Assembly: GCA_034428455.1 (NCBI GenBank)
Contig: DAOUHZ010000114.1
Location: forward strand, 62,001 to 126,000
Length of the DNA stretch: 64,000 nucleotides
Source of the DNA: Bin87 sp034428455
GTDB lineage: Bacteria; Chloroflexota; Dehalococcoidia; Lucifugimonadales; UBA3495
Direction: 5' to 3'
Shown here: positions 1 through 9,507 of the stretch, piece after piece
Position numbering within the stretch: position 1 is the stretch's first letter
How the letters are laid out: the number at the start of each line of letters is the position of its first letter
The notes under the pieces: generated by a model
Database searches by the model: none
The model's input: only the letters and a program-made list of their open reading frames with translations
Told to the model about the DNA's origin: nothing
Made by a program: the position numbers and the translations under genes

Positions 1-1
1 A

Positions 2-1642
2 TACATCGAACCCCACAGCGGCACCGCCATGTGGCACGACGACGGCAGCCTGACTATCTACTCCAGCAGTCAGGGCCACTTCACCGTTCGCGACCACACC
101 GCTCGCCTCGTGGGTATCCCGGTGTCCAAGGTCAAGGCCGTGCCCATGGAAATCGGCGGCGGTTTCGGCGCCAAGCTGGCTGTATACATGGAGCCCTTGG
201 CAGCGCTGCTGGCCCGCAAGGCCCACGCTCCGGTCAAGGTATCCATGAACCGCACCGAGGTCTTCGAGGCCACCGGGCCGACCTCTGGCACCGAGATCTC
301 CTGCCGCATCGGCGCCACCAACGACGGCAAGATCACCGCCGCCGAGGTGCACCTGATCTTCGAGGCTGGCGCGTTCCCCGGGTCGCCGGTTGCTGGCGCG
401 GCCAACTGCGTGCTCGCCGCCTACGACATCCCCAACACCTGGATCGAGGGCTACGACATCGTTGTCAACCGGCCCAAGACCGCGGCCTACCGCGCCCCCG
501 GTTCCCCAGCCGCGGCCTACTGCGTTGAGGTCGCCCTGGACGAACTGGCCGAGAAGCTCGGCGTCGATCCTATCGACCTGCGCCTTATGAACAGCGCCAA
601 GGAGGGCACCCGCCGTCCCACCGGCCCGTTGACCCCCACCGTTGGCTACGTCGAGACCCTGGAGGCCACCAAGTCCCACCCGCACTATAGCGCTCCGAAG
701 GACGGCAAGAAGCGCGGCCGCGGCGTCGCCTCCGGTTTCTGGGGCAACAACACCGGCCCGTCCGCCGCGGTCGCCCTGGTTAACCCCGATGGCACGGTCA
801 CGCTGACCGAGGGTTCTCCCGACATTGGCGGAACCCGCGCCTCCGTGTCGCAACAGTTGGCCGAGGTGCTCGGCATCGCCGTCGAGGACGTCAATCCCCA
901 GATCGGCGACACGGACAGCATCGGTTTCACCTCCAACACCGGCGGCAGCAGCGTCACCTTCAAGACCGGTTACGCCGCCTACACCGCCGCCCAGGACGTC
1001 CGGCAGCAGATGATCGCCCGCGCCGCGCGCATCTGGGAAGTGGAACCCGAGGACGTGCTCTACGATGACGGCGTACTCAAGCACCGCGCCGACGATCAGC
1101 TTCAGATGACCTTCCAGCAGCTCGCCGCCCGCCAGGTTCCCACCGGCGGCCCCATCGTCGGTCGGGGCGGTGTCAACCCCGGCGGAGCCGGACCCTGCAT
1201 CGGGGTGCACATCGTCGACGTCGAGGTCGATGAAGATACCGGCAAGGTGGAAATCGTCCGCTACACCGCCGTTCAGGATGCCGGCAAGGCGATCCACCCG
1301 TCCTATGTGGAGGGCCAGATCCAAGGTGGCGCCGTCCAGGGCATTGGCTGGGCCCTCAACGAGGAGTACTACACCAACGACCAGGGACACATGGTCAACT
1401 CCAGCTTCCTGGACTACCGGATGCCCACCAGCCTCGACCTGCCGATGATCGACACCTGCATCGTTGAGATCACCAACCCCAACCACCCCTACGGCGTGCG
1501 CGGCGTGGGCGAGGTGCCCATCGTTCCTCCCATGGCCGCCATCGCCAACGCCATCTACGACGCCATCGGCGTTCGCTTGACCGTGCTTCCCATGAACCCG
1601 GGCAGCGTCCTGGAAGCGCTCTGGGATAAGAACGGCTCATAG
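2..1642 (+). CDS. Molybdenum hydroxylase large subunit (CoxL/XdhA/aldehyde oxidase family), 5' partial
   Basis: Molybdopterin-binding catalytic subunit of the xanthine dehydrogenase / aldehyde oxidase / CO dehydrogenase family; the open frame runs off the left edge, so about 546 C-terminal residues are seen of an expected 750-800. Visible hallmarks are EPHSGTA at the very edge, the cofactor loop GGGFGAK (about nt 155-175), AYRAPG (about nt 485-502), which is the form II/xanthine-dehydrogenase style rather than the AYxCSFR loop of true CO dehydrogenase, and GVGEVP (about nt 1500-1520) carrying the catalytic Glu. It ends in the usual MNPGSVLEAL tail. FAD and 2Fe-2S subunits would be expected upstream, outside the window. 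Substrate cannot be read from the sequence. A MoaD-like gene follows 85 bp later. Confidence 0.9.
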   Translation, partial: YIEPHSGTAMWHDDGSLTIYSSSQGHFTVRDHTARLVGIPVSKVKAVPMEIGGGFGAKLAVYMEPLAALLARKAHAPVKVSMNRTEVFEATGPTSGTEISCRIGATNDGKITAAEVHLIFEAGAFPGSPVAGAANCVLAAYDIPNTWIEGYDIVVNRPKTAAYRAPGSPAAAYCVEVALDELAEKLGVDPIDLRLMNSAKEGTRRPTGPLTPTVGYVETLEATKSHPHYSAPKDGKKRGRGVASGFWGNNTGPSAAVALVNPDGTVTLTEGSPDIGGTRASVSQQLAEVLGIAVEDVNPQIGDTDSIGFTSNTGGSSVTFKTGYAAYTAAQDVRQQMIARAARIWEVEPEDVLYDDGVLKHRADDQLQMTFQQLAARQVPTGGPIVGRGGVNPGGAGPCIGVHIVDVEVDEDTGKVEIVRYTAVQDAGKAIHPSYVEGQIQGGAVQGIGWALNEEYYTNDQGHMVNSSFLDYRMPTSLDLPMIDTCIVEITNPNHPYGVRGVGEVPIVPPMAAIANAIYDAIGVRLTVLPMNPGSVLEALWDKNGS

Positions 1643-1727
1643 AAACCGTCCGGACCAGGCAGGGGTGGATGGTCATTCGCCTCTGCCGCTTTTCCCCGCG
1701 CCTGCCGTCAACCAGGAGGAGGTCGGA

Positions 1728-1997
1728 ATGCCTGACGTATGGATACCCGCCCAGATGCAGCGTATCACTGGCGCTCCCGACCGTGTCCAGGTCGCCGGCG
1801 CGACGGTGCGCCAGGTCATCAACAACCTGGAGCAGCTCCATCCCGGCATGAAAGAACTCCTCTACGACGAAGAATTGGATGACATAATACCCGGCCTGGC
1901 CGTAATCGTTGACGGCGACGTCAGCCAGCTCGGATTGATGGAGCGGGTCAGTGAGGACACCGAGATGCACTTCCTGCCGGCAATCGGCGGCGGCTGA
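1728..1997 (+). CDS. MoaD/ThiS-family ubiquitin-like sulfur carrier protein
   Basis: 89-residue beta-grasp protein ending in Gly-Gly-Gly, the exposed C-terminal tail that is adenylated and thiocarboxylated in MoaD and ThiS. The ATG at 1728 is chosen because an AGGAGG ribosome site lies 8-13 bases upstream; an earlier in-frame ATG at 1665 has no such site. Directly follows the molybdenum hydroxylase subunit, so a role in supplying sulfur for the molybdopterin of that enzyme (or for its sulfido ligand) is the natural inference. It could also be a general sulfur carrier. A hairpin at 2023-2054 follows. Confidence 0.75.
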   Translation: MPDVWIPAQMQRITGAPDRVQVAGATVRQVINNLEQLHPGMKELLYDEELDDIIPGLAVIVDGDVSQLGLMERVSEDTEMHFLPAIGGG

Positions 1998-2022
1998 ATC
2001 CTGAGCCTTGGATCAATCAATA

Positions 2023-2054
2023 GCGGAGGGGCGGCCCATAGGTCGCCCCTCCGC
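2023..2054. terminator. Hairpin between convergent genes
   Basis: Perfect 11-bp stem GCGGAGGGGCG / CGCCCCTCCGC with a 10-nt loop, placed 26 nt after the MoaD-like stop and facing the convergent minus-strand protease gene. No clear T-run follows on the plus strand, so it may act as a bidirectional transcript end or mRNA stabiliser. Confidence 0.55.
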
Positions 2055-2199
2055 GCATTCCTCCCGGCGCAGAATGGAGAAAGGGAGCAGGGTAGGCTGA
2101 CACCTGCTGCCCCCCGGTATCCCAATCCACACGAAAAGAAGCAGATACAAGAAGGATACTAACATGATCCAAAAAAGATTGTCAATTGTGGTTGCCGGG

Positions 2200-2565
2200 T
2201 TACAGCAGAAACGGCGGCCCAATCTCCCCTTCAGGCCGTTGCTCGATCCGATCGTTCACCAGGTCCACCTTGAACCCCAAGTCCTGCAATAGTTTGTATC
2301 CCACCAGGGGAACCGCCGCCGGTACTGCGCCGTTGACGAAGCCCGTCCCTTCCAGCATACCAACCGCAATGTAAACGGGAGTTCGATTGACGCTGCCGAC
2401 AGCCATCATCAGGGCGGCGCTGGCGTTGGACACGGTATCTAATCCCAGAGCGTCAATGTCGGCCTGCGGGATACATACCCAAGTCGCGCCGGTATCCACC
2501 AGAAAGTCGAACTCCCGCGTTCCTTTGTTGCCGTTGATGCTGCCCCTGGCGTAAGTCACGCCCAT
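2200..2565 (-). CDS. Retropepsin-like aspartic protease (clan AA)
   Basis: 121 residues. The motif FLVDTGATWVCIP (residues about 20-33) is the single Asp-Thr-Gly-Ala active-site loop of clan AA retropepsin-like proteases, which work as homodimers. A hydrophobic GYKLLQDLGFKVD segment later fits the usual second half (G-x-x-x-L-...-G-hydrophobic). GGAGGAG lies just upstream of the ATG on the minus strand. No signal peptide is visible, so a cytoplasmic protein is likely. The cellular target is unknown. The gene stands alone, 61 bp downstream of DUF3352, and may be co-transcribed with it. Confidence 0.8.
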   Translation of the reverse strand: MGVTYARGSINGNKGTREFDFLVDTGATWVCIPQADIDALGLDTVSNASAALMMAVGSVNRTPVYIAVGMLEGTGFVNGAVPAAVPLVGYKLLQDLGFKVDLVNDRIEQRPEGEIGPPFLL

Positions 2566-2626
2566 AAAGGTTCTCCTCCGTTCCCGAACTTTGGTAGACG
2601 CTGCGATTATACCTTCACCGGGATCT

Positions 2627-4453
2627 CTATTCCGGGAACAATGTCAGCGCCGCCGCGCCCCTGGTGTAGTCTTCCCCAGTTGTGGAGCTGAACGCTGCCA
2701 CGCCAATCCCTTCCCGCAATATCTGAAATTCTTCCGGCTCTAAATCCAGGTCGTCCGCGTCCAGCTGCGCGACAATGCGCCGCACGTCAACGTAACCCAG
2801 AAACTGCCCGTCAGTTGCCAGGTGGATGGTGGCGCGCTGGTATTCGGCATCTGATGACAAACTGTCTCCCTCGCCGTTCTGCCGCTCCACGATGGCAGCC
2901 AGAGCGCTTTCAGTAGTCCCAAGAGTCAGGTATTGGTCGTGAAGGACGTAGCCAGGCCGGTAACCGATCTGGCCACCCATCATCATTCCCAGCAGGCCCA
3001 GATCAAAAACCGTAGCGTCATCGTCCGCTCCTACGTCTGCTGAGCTGGCCTGCAATCCGGCCTGTTCTTGCAGCAGGCTGGCAACCTCGTCCATCGTATC
3101 CGCCAGTCCATCTTTCCCATCTTCCTGATAAGACAGCATTGCCACCACATCAACGGCATTGGCAGTGGGATCATCTGTCACCGCGTCGAAATCAAAGTCG
3201 CGCACTGCCAGAATCGCCTGGCCGGACAGGTGGTCAAAGAAATCCGTTTCCAGGTCAATTCCCGTGAGGTCTTTGACCAGCCAAAACCCCAGGTCCAGCG
3301 CGTCCGCCAGCGTGGAGTCGAGATCCAGTTCCGGCGCGTTGCCACTGGCCATTTCGTCCACTGCGTCGTTGATGTCGTCAATCACTCCGGGATAGGGCAG
3401 CAGGCTATCCAAATCGTGCTCCCCCAAGGCAGTCCGCCAGTGGTCAACGTTGGGGTCGAAGGCGCCGGCTATAAACCCCAGGGTATCGGTGGGCAGCAGG
3501 TTGGCCGGGTCTTGCAACTCCATGATTTCCAGCCCGTAAGTGGACACAGTGGGTGATACCACCTCCATTGTCACTCCGCGCTCCGCCCACCCGGCGGAGC
3601 CGGCCACCCAATCCGGCGCTTGTTCGGCGAAGGCGGCCGGGCCGAACGTGCCCGGAGTGAACCCGCCGATTTCGTCGCTCAGGAAGTCCTCCAACAGCTC
3701 TATACCCTGTTGGTAATCCAGATAAAACGAGGCGAAACGGCGTTCCGGCAATGCCGCTTCAGCCGCCACGAAGTTGGCTGCGTCGGCCAACGAATCGCCG
3801 CCGTCATCCTCAATCCGGTCCAACGTTTTCGTCAGACTTTTTTCGTCCGTAGCGTATACCAGCCAGCCATCGGTCAGCGCGTAAGCCTGAAAGGCGTCTT
3901 CGTCAATCCAGGTATCAACGCCGAGGTGGGAACCCGTCACGAAATTGGCGTCGGATTCATTCGCCATGTACTCTCGCCACTTGGTGAGGAAAGCGGCGGC
4001 GGCCTTCTGGTCACGGACGCCAATAATAGCGACGGCGGTGGGTTCTTCTTCCTCCACGTCAAGCAAGGCTGCCGAAATCTCCGGGCCAATCCAGGGCATC
4101 ACGTCCGTATCGAAGTCGATGCCGCTTTCTCTGTTGAATTCCTCTTTCGACTGCTCAATCATGTCTTGAAACGCGGGGTATTCATTAAAGCGGCCCCAAA
4201 TATCCCGCATTTCCTCGAACTGACCCTCGCCGGGCGTTAGCGTGGCCCAACCGTAAGCCAGCGTGTCCGACGGGTAGTAGCGAGCCGTGTATTCCGGCGG
4301 TTTAGCTCCTGCTAACAGGGCGAGGATCGGTCCCGGAATAGGTACCAGCCTGAAATACATGGCTGCGCCCACGGCGATGACGGCAATGATAATTAGGGCG
4401 GCGATTGCCCCGAGAATTTTTATAACCAACGTTGTAATATCTCCTTGCGCCAA
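2627..4453 (-). CDS. DUF3352 domain protein, N-terminally membrane-anchored
   Basis: 608 residues. A TTG start at 4453 is followed by one hydrophobic helix (about residues 9-34), then a large extracytoplasmic-type domain beginning YPSDTLAYGWATLTPG, which resembles DUF3352 proteins, a family of exported proteins of unknown function common in Chloroflexota and Cyanobacteria. The domain is acidic and lacks cysteines in obvious pairs. A TGCTACACT extended -10 word lies at 4470-4478 on the minus strand just before the gene, giving a very short 5' leader. Divergent from the B12 riboswitch operon. Confidence 0.7.
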   Translation of the reverse strand: MAQGDITTLVIKILGAIAALIIIAVIAVGAAMYFRLVPIPGPILALLAGAKPPEYTARYYPSDTLAYGWATLTPGEGQFEEMRDIWGRFNEYPAFQDMIEQSKEEFNRESGIDFDTDVMPWIGPEISAALLDVEEEEPTAVAIIGVRDQKAAAAFLTKWREYMANESDANFVTGSHLGVDTWIDEDAFQAYALTDGWLVYATDEKSLTKTLDRIEDDGGDSLADAANFVAAEAALPERRFASFYLDYQQGIELLEDFLSDEIGGFTPGTFGPAAFAEQAPDWVAGSAGWAERGVTMEVVSPTVSTYGLEIMELQDPANLLPTDTLGFIAGAFDPNVDHWRTALGEHDLDSLLPYPGVIDDINDAVDEMASGNAPELDLDSTLADALDLGFWLVKDLTGIDLETDFFDHLSGQAILAVRDFDFDAVTDDPTANAVDVVAMLSYQEDGKDGLADTMDEVASLLQEQAGLQASSADVGADDDATVFDLGLLGMMMGGQIGYRPGYVLHDQYLTLGTTESALAAIVERQNGEGDSLSSDAEYQRATIHLATDGQFLGYVDVRRIVAQLDADDLDLEPEEFQILREGIGVAAFSSTTGEDYTRGAAALTLFPE

Positions 4454-4469
4454 ATGGCCTTTGGATATC

Positions 4470-4478
4470 AGTGTAGCA
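4470..4478 (-). promoter_or_regulatory. Extended -10 promoter element (TGCTACACT)
   Basis: Minus-strand TG-C-TACACT located 17 nt before the DUF3352 start codon. The same word occurs ahead of two other minus-strand genes in this window (43075-43083, 57628-57636). No convincing -35 box was found, as expected for an extended -10 promoter. Confidence 0.5.
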
Positions 4479-4497
4479 TTGCTATCAGCCCGGCCCG

Positions 4498-4526
4498 TTG
4501 ACAGCGGCCAACATCCCGGCTACATT
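4498..4526 (+). promoter_or_regulatory. Sigma70-type promoter for the riboswitch operon
   Basis: TTGACA (4498-4503, 6/6), 17-bp spacer, TACATT (4521-4526, 4/6). Predicted transcription start near 4533, about 30 nt before the conserved part of the cobalamin riboswitch. Confidence 0.6.
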
Positions 4527-4559
4527 GACGGCGCGGTTAGTCCGCGCATTAAAATTTGA

Positions 4560-4750
4560 AAACCCAACACCGGGCGCTATTCAAACCCATTGGCTTAATT
4601 GGGAAGGCGGTGCAAATCCGCCGCGGTTGCGCCACTGTAAGCGGGGAGCCGGCTGACGATTGGCCACTGCCATCCGCCTGACGCGGATAGCGGGAAGGCG
4701 TCAGCGCGGGTTTAGACCCGTGAGCCAGGAGACCTGCCCGGTGTTGCCTC
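4560..4750 (+). promoter_or_regulatory. Cobalamin (adenosylcobalamin) riboswitch
   Basis: Recognised from the conserved landmarks in order: GGGAAGGCGGTGCAAATCC near 4601-4619, GCGGTTGCGCCACTGTAA near 4623-4640, and the B12-box-like AGCCAGGAGACCTGCC at 4723-4738. These are the core of the cobalamin riboswitch family. The aptamer precedes cbiE-cobN-cbtB-cbtA, all cobalt/cobalamin genes, and an intrinsic terminator at 4844-4880 completes the expression platform, so B12 binding is expected to stop transcription. Confidence 0.93.
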
Positions 4751-4843
4751 GGAACTCTGCTCTGCGCTCAACAGGGTTGTTCTGGTTCGCGCTGCAGCAC
4801 GGCGGTCTTGTCAGCTGTCGCGCCCACATCAGTAACTACTATG

Positions 4844-4880
4844 AACCCTGGCGGAGCTATTTCCCAGGGTTTTCTTCTTG
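4844..4880 (+). terminator. Riboswitch-controlled intrinsic terminator
   Basis: Stem AACCCTGG (4844-4851) / CCAGGGTT (4864-4871) followed by TTTCTTCTT. It lies between the aptamer and the cbiE start at 4919, the expected position for a transcriptional off-switch. It also argues against the upstream in-frame start at 4808, which would place the terminator inside the coding region. No antiterminator pairing was worked out. Confidence 0.65.
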
Positions 4881-4918
4881 CCGGAAAACTGATGACATCT
4901 TCCAACGCAGGAATCAAA

Positions 4919-5590
4919 ATGACCGTCGTGGGCGTGGGCCCCGGCGCTCCAGACATGCTCACCCTCAGAGGCCGTGAGGCCGTTCAGGGCGCTGACCTCG
5001 TGGTGGGCTTCAAGACCGTCCTCGACGTAGTCGCCGGATGTACCGGAGACGCCGAGGTGCGCCCCATGGCCTACCGCGACCAGGAGGCTGTGCTGGACTA
5101 CGCGCAGGAGCAGGCTCAACTGGGCAAGCAGTGCGTGGTCTGCGTGTGGGGCGACCTGAACGTCTCCGCCAAGGAGCTCTTGAACCGCGTCCGACGCCGC
5201 GCCGAGACGGTCGAGCTTGTGCCGGGCGTCAGCAGCATCCAGTTCGCCTGCGCCCGCGCCGGCATATCCCTCGAAGAATCGCTGTTCCTGACCCTGCACC
5301 AGCGCTGGGATCGCGGCTCCGAATTGGGCGAGTTGGTCGAGACGCTGAACCAGGGGCGGCGCAACGTGATCCTTCTCCCCCGTCCCTTCGACTTCATGCC
5401 GCCGGCCATCGCAGCCGGCGCCATTTCCGACGGCGCTGATTCCGACCATGCGGTTACGGTGTTCCAACGCCTCACCCTGCCTGACGAACAGCGGTGGGAC
5501 GGAACCCTTGCCGAACTCGCCAAGATCACCGACGAATTCAGCGACCTCACCATCATGGTGTTCCCTCGCGCCGCCGATGACCCGGACTGA
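4919..5590 (+). CDS. cbiE: CbiE-type precorrin-6Y/cobalt-precorrin-7 C5-methyltransferase
   Basis: 223 residues of the tetrapyrrole (SAM-dependent) methylase family. N-terminal VVGVGPGAPDMLTLRG is the SAM-binding P-loop-like start, VPGVSSIQFACARAGI is the conserved central motif of CbiE, and HQRW follows where CbiE has SLHGR. The usual GDPG loop is GDLN here. CbiE methylates C5 of the corrin ring; the C15-methylating/decarboxylating partner CbiT is not fused or adjacent. Start ATG 4919 is preferred over 4808 because AGGA precedes it and the riboswitch terminator lies between. First gene of the B12-regulated operon, 3 nt before cobN. Confidence 0.85.
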   Translation: MTVVGVGPGAPDMLTLRGREAVQGADLVVGFKTVLDVVAGCTGDAEVRPMAYRDQEAVLDYAQEQAQLGKQCVVCVWGDLNVSAKELLNRVRRRAETVELVPGVSSIQFACARAGISLEESLFLTLHQRWDRGSELGELVETLNQGRRNVILLPRPFDFMPPAIAAGAISDGADSDHAVTVFQRLTLPDEQRWDGTLAELAKITDEFSDLTIMVFPRAADDPD

Positions 5591-5593
5591 TAA

Positions 5594-8500
5594 ATGACCA
5601 CTGAAACACAGGCCGCGGCCGGTTCCATCGTACTGGTTACCACCGCCGACACCGATATCCTCACCGCCGAGCGCGCCCTGGTGGGTATGCCTTGGAGCGA
5701 CGCGGTGACCGTCCACGCCTTCAACCCGGTAGCCCTGGAGGGCGAGTCGGATGAGGCTGCAACTGCTCGCCGCGAACTGCTGGAAGCCGTCGATGCGGCG
5801 TCCGTGGTTGTGCTCCGACTCCTGGGAGGCCGGCGAGCCTTGGGCGACGTGTTCGATCCCCTGTGGGAAATCTGCCTCCAAAACCGCACCCCGCTCATCG
5901 CCTGCCCCGGTCACCAGGAATGGGATGATGAATTGGTTACCGCGTGCACCGCTCCGGTCGCGGAGGTCGAAGCCGTCTTTTCCTATTTGATGCGCGGCGG
6001 CGTGCTGAACTTCCGCAATCTGTTCCTCTTCCTCGCCGACACCTACCTGGGCGGCGATTTCGGACACGAGGCGCCGGCGCCTATGCCCTGGCAGGGCATC
6101 TACCACCCCGAAATGGCTGAAGGCATATCCGTCGCTGACTACCGCGCCGCACGGTTTGATCCTACTCGGTCCTCCGTGGGCGTCCTGTTCTATCGTGCCC
6201 ACTGGATGAGCGGTAACCTGGCTTTCGTCGACGACCTAATTGCTCGGCTAGAGGCCCAGAACGTCAACGTCCTGCCGGTGTTTTCTTACAGCCTCAAGCA
6301 TCAGCCGGAGGATGACGAAGCCGACGGCGGCCATACTTTGACCGAGTACATGGTCGATCCCGACGGCCTGCCCCGCGTCGACTGCATCGTCAACACCATG
6401 GGCCTGGCCATGAGCGACCTCGACCACCAGCAGGGCGGCACCGGCGCAACAGTCGCCACGGGCTGGTCCCAGGAGCTTCTTGATAATCTGGATGTTCCCA
6501 TCATCCAGGGCATCGTCAGCACCGGCAGCCGCTCCGAGTGGGAGGAAAGCTCCCTCGGCTTGGGTCCCATCGACACCGCCATGAACGTCGCCTTCCCCGA
6601 GTTCGACGGCCGGATCATCACCGTGCCCGTGTCCTTCAAGGAGGACACCGGAGCCGTGCCCGATACCCTGTCCGCCGGCCGGATGCAGCGCTACGTTGCA
6701 CAGCCCGACCGCATGGATTATCTCGCCCGGCTCGCCTCCCGTCACGCCGCGCTGCGCCGCAAGGCCAACGCCGAAAAACGCATCGCCATCATCCTCAGCA
6801 ACTACCCCACCAAGGATGCGCGCATCGGCAACGCCGTTGGCCTGGACACCCCCGCTTCGGCCATCAACCTGCTGCACGCCCTGAAAGACGCCGGGTACAG
6901 GGTCGAGGACATCCCCGTTGATGGCGACGAGTTGGTCCAGCGCATCATCGAGCGGTGCAGCAACGACACTGACACCCTGACCGAGGAGCAGCTTCGCCTG
7001 GCTGCCGGCCACGTTGAACGTCGTGACTACGCCCGGTGGTACGCCGGCTTCCCCGAATCAGTGCGCGCTGAGTTGCTGGAAGCCTGGGGTGAAGCGCCCG
7101 GGCACGTGTACCGCACCGGAGATCGCCTGGCCATCGCCGGAGTGCCCATGGGCAACGTGTTCGTCGGCCTGCAGCCGCCGCGCGGTTTCGGCGAGAACCC
7201 CATCTCGGTCTACCACAACCCAGACCTCACGCCCACGCATCACTACGTCGCCTACTACCGCTGGATCCGGGACGTGTTCCGGGCCGACGCCATGATCCAC
7301 ATCGGCAAGCACGGCACCCTGGAATGGCTGCCGGGCAAGGGCGTTGGGCTGTCCCAGGCCTGCTACCCCGAGGTTGCGCTGGACGACATCCCTCTCTTCT
7401 ACCCGTTCATCGTCAACAACCCCGGTGAAGGCACCCAGGCCAAGCGGCGCACCCACGCCACCATCATCGACCATCTGATCCCGCCCATGACCACCGCTGA
7501 CTCCTACGGCGACATCGCCAAGCTGGAGCAGCTCATGGACGAGCACTACCAGTGCCAGACCCTGGACCCGGCCAAGTTGCCCACCCTGGAAGCCCAGATC
7601 TGGGAAATGGTCCAGCAGGCCGAACTGCACCGCGATCTCGGCGTCGACGAGCAGCCCGACGATTTCGGGGAGTTCATGCTGGAGATTGACGGCTACCTCT
7701 GCGAGATCAAGGACGCCCAGATCAAGGACGGCCTGCACACCCTGGGCCAGCCGCCCACTGACGAGCAGATGGTGGGCCTTCTTTGCGCTCTGACCCGCCT
7801 CGACAACGGGGCCGTGCCCAGCCTGCGCCGCGCTCTCGCGGAGGGCCTGGGCTACGACTACTACGCCCTGCTCGAAGACCCCGCTGCATCGGTCAACGGC
7901 AGCGCCCCGTCAGCCTTGCACGGCGCCGACGGCGATGCGCCCATCCGCAACGCTGGCGACGTTATCGAAGCGCTGGAGTCGCTGTGTCGCCAAGCCTATC
8001 AGCGCCTGTGCGACGACGGTTTCGCAGCGCATCTGATCCCTACCGTGGTAACCGATACGCTGGGACGATCCGACGCGCGTACCGAAAGCGTGCTTTCCTA
8101 CGTGGGACAGCACATCTACCCGTCCCTCCTGCGCACCACCGACGAGATTGACAACCTGCTGCGCGGACTGGAGGGCCGTTTCGTGCCGCCGGGTCCCTCC
8201 GGCGCGCCGACCCGGGGCATGGTTAACGTGCTGCCCACCGGGCGCAACTTCTACTCCGTGGACCCGCGCGCGCTGCCGTCGCCCACCGCGTGGGACGTAG
8301 GCAAGTCCCTGGGCGACGCCCTGTTGCAGAAGTACCTCGACGAGGAGGGTAGCTACCCGGAGATGGTGGGCGTTGTGGTTTGGGGCACCTCGGCCATGCG
8401 CACCCACGGCGACGACATCGCCCAGATCCTGTACCTCTTGGGCGTCAAGCCCGTCTGGCAGGCTGAGAGCCGCCGGGTCAGCAGCCTGGAGGTAATCCCC

Positions 8501-9487
8501 ATCTCCGAGCTGGGACGTCCCCGCATCGACGTAACCGTTCGCATCAGCGGCTTCTTCCGCGACGCCTTCCCCAACCTCATCTACCTGATTGACCAGGCCG
8601 TAGCCCTGGCCGCCGCCCAGGACGAATCCCCGGACAACAACTACGTGGTAAAGCACGTCCGCGAAGATGCCGAACGCCGCGCGTCCGCTTCCGATTCGGA
8701 AGCCACCGACAGCGCCGGCGACCCGTCCCTGTTCCGCATCTTCGGCAGCAAGCCGGGAGCCTACGGCGCCGGCATCCTCGGCGTGCTGGACGAGCGCAAC
8801 TGGGAAACCGTCCACGATCTCGCCGAGGTGTACACCTCCTGGGGCGGGTACGCCTACTCTCGCCAGGACTTCGGCGTCACCGCCCGCAACGAGTTTCGCA
8901 CCCGGTTCGGCCAGATCGTCATCGCCGCCAAGAACCAGGACAACCGTGAACACGACGTGTTCGACAGCGACGATTACATGCAGTACCACGGTGGTATGAT
9001 TGCCACCGTGCGGTCCCTCACCGGCCGCAGCCCCCGCCAATTCTTCGGCGATAGCAGCGATCCTTCCCGCGCCCGCGTGCGGGATTTGCAAGACGAAGCC
9101 CGGCGCGTCTTCCGCAGCCGCGTGGTCAATCCCAAGTGGATGCAGTCCATGCAACGCCACGGTTACAAGGGCGCTTTCGAGTTGGCCGCCACCGTGGACT
9201 ACATGTTCGGCTATGACGCCACGGCCCAGGTAATCGAAGACTGGATGTACGAAGACGTCACCGAAGAGTACGTCCTGAACCCTGAAATGCAGGAATTCTT
9301 CCGGCAGAGCAACCCTTGGGCCCTGCGGGGCATCGTCGAGCGCCTGCTGGAGGCAGTGCAGCGGGGCTTGTGGGAAAACCCGCCGCCCGAGATGCTGGAC
9401 CAACTGCGCCGGATGTACCTCGAACTCGAGACCGACATCGAAGCCAGGCAGGAAGCCGGAGCCCGAACCAATCCCGCAACCGCTTGA
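5594..9487 (+). CDS. cobN: Cobaltochelatase large subunit CobN
   Basis: 1297 residues, the normal length of CobN/ChlH/BchH-type chelatase H subunits, which hold the tetrapyrrole while cobalt is inserted into hydrogenobyrinate a,c-diamide with ATP from an AAA+ partner. Visible family signatures: KHGTLEWLPGKGVGLS (about residues 571-586), GTSAMRTHGDDIAQILYLLG (about 932-951) and ERNWETVHDLAEVYTSWGG (about 1066). The AAA+/VWA partner is encoded 1.8 kb downstream (11265-13334). Position directly behind a cobalamin riboswitch and cbiE, and ahead of cobalt transporter genes, makes cobalt rather than magnesium the likely metal. Cytoplasmic. Confidence 0.95.
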   Translation: MTTETQAAAGSIVLVTTADTDILTAERALVGMPWSDAVTVHAFNPVALEGESDEAATARRELLEAVDAASVVVLRLLGGRRALGDVFDPLWEICLQNRTPLIACPGHQEWDDELVTACTAPVAEVEAVFSYLMRGGVLNFRNLFLFLADTYLGGDFGHEAPAPMPWQGIYHPEMAEGISVADYRAARFDPTRSSVGVLFYRAHWMSGNLAFVDDLIARLEAQNVNVLPVFSYSLKHQPEDDEADGGHTLTEYMVDPDGLPRVDCIVNTMGLAMSDLDHQQGGTGATVATGWSQELLDNLDVPIIQGIVSTGSRSEWEESSLGLGPIDTAMNVAFPEFDGRIITVPVSFKEDTGAVPDTLSAGRMQRYVAQPDRMDYLARLASRHAALRRKANAEKRIAIILSNYPTKDARIGNAVGLDTPASAINLLHALKDAGYRVEDIPVDGDELVQRIIERCSNDTDTLTEEQLRLAAGHVERRDYARWYAGFPESVRAELLEAWGEAPGHVYRTGDRLAIAGVPMGNVFVGLQPPRGFGENPISVYHNPDLTPTHHYVAYYRWIRDVFRADAMIHIGKHGTLEWLPGKGVGLSQACYPEVALDDIPLFYPFIVNNPGEGTQAKRRTHATIIDHLIPPMTTADSYGDIAKLEQLMDEHYQCQTLDPAKLPTLEAQIWEMVQQAELHRDLGVDEQPDDFGEFMLEIDGYLCEIKDAQIKDGLHTLGQPPTDEQMVGLLCALTRLDNGAVPSLRRALAEGLGYDYYALLEDPAASVNGSAPSALHGADGDAPIRNAGDVIEALESLCRQAYQRLCDDGFAAHLIPTVVTDTLGRSDARTESVLSYVGQHIYPSLLRTTDEIDNLLRGLEGRFVPPGPSGAPTRGMVNVLPTGRNFYSVDPRALPSPTAWDVGKSLGDALLQKYLDEEGSYPEMVGVVVWGTSAMRTHGDDIAQILYLLGVKPVWQAESRRVSSLEVIPISELGRPRIDVTVRISGFFRDAFPNLIYLIDQAVALAAAQDESPDNNYVVKHVREDAERRASASDSEATDSAGDPSLFRIFGSKPGAYGAGILGVLDERNWETVHDLAEVYTSWGGYAYSRQDFGVTARNEFRTRFGQIVIAAKNQDNREHDVFDSDDYMQYHGGMIATVRSLTGRSPRQFFGDSSDPSRARVRDLQDEARRVFRSRVVNPKWMQSMQRHGYKGAFELAATVDYMFGYDATAQVIEDWMYEDVTEEYVLNPEMQEFFRQSNPWALRGIVERLLEAVQRGLWENPPPEMLDQLRRMYLELETDIEARQEAGARTNPATA

Positions 9488-9507
9488 TGAGCAGGAGGAC
9501 GCGGCCG

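Noticed and set aside
4829..6202. 457-residue minus-strand open frame over cbiE and the start of cobN
   Set aside because: Antisense shadow; it would also overlap the riboswitch terminator, and no family is recognisable.
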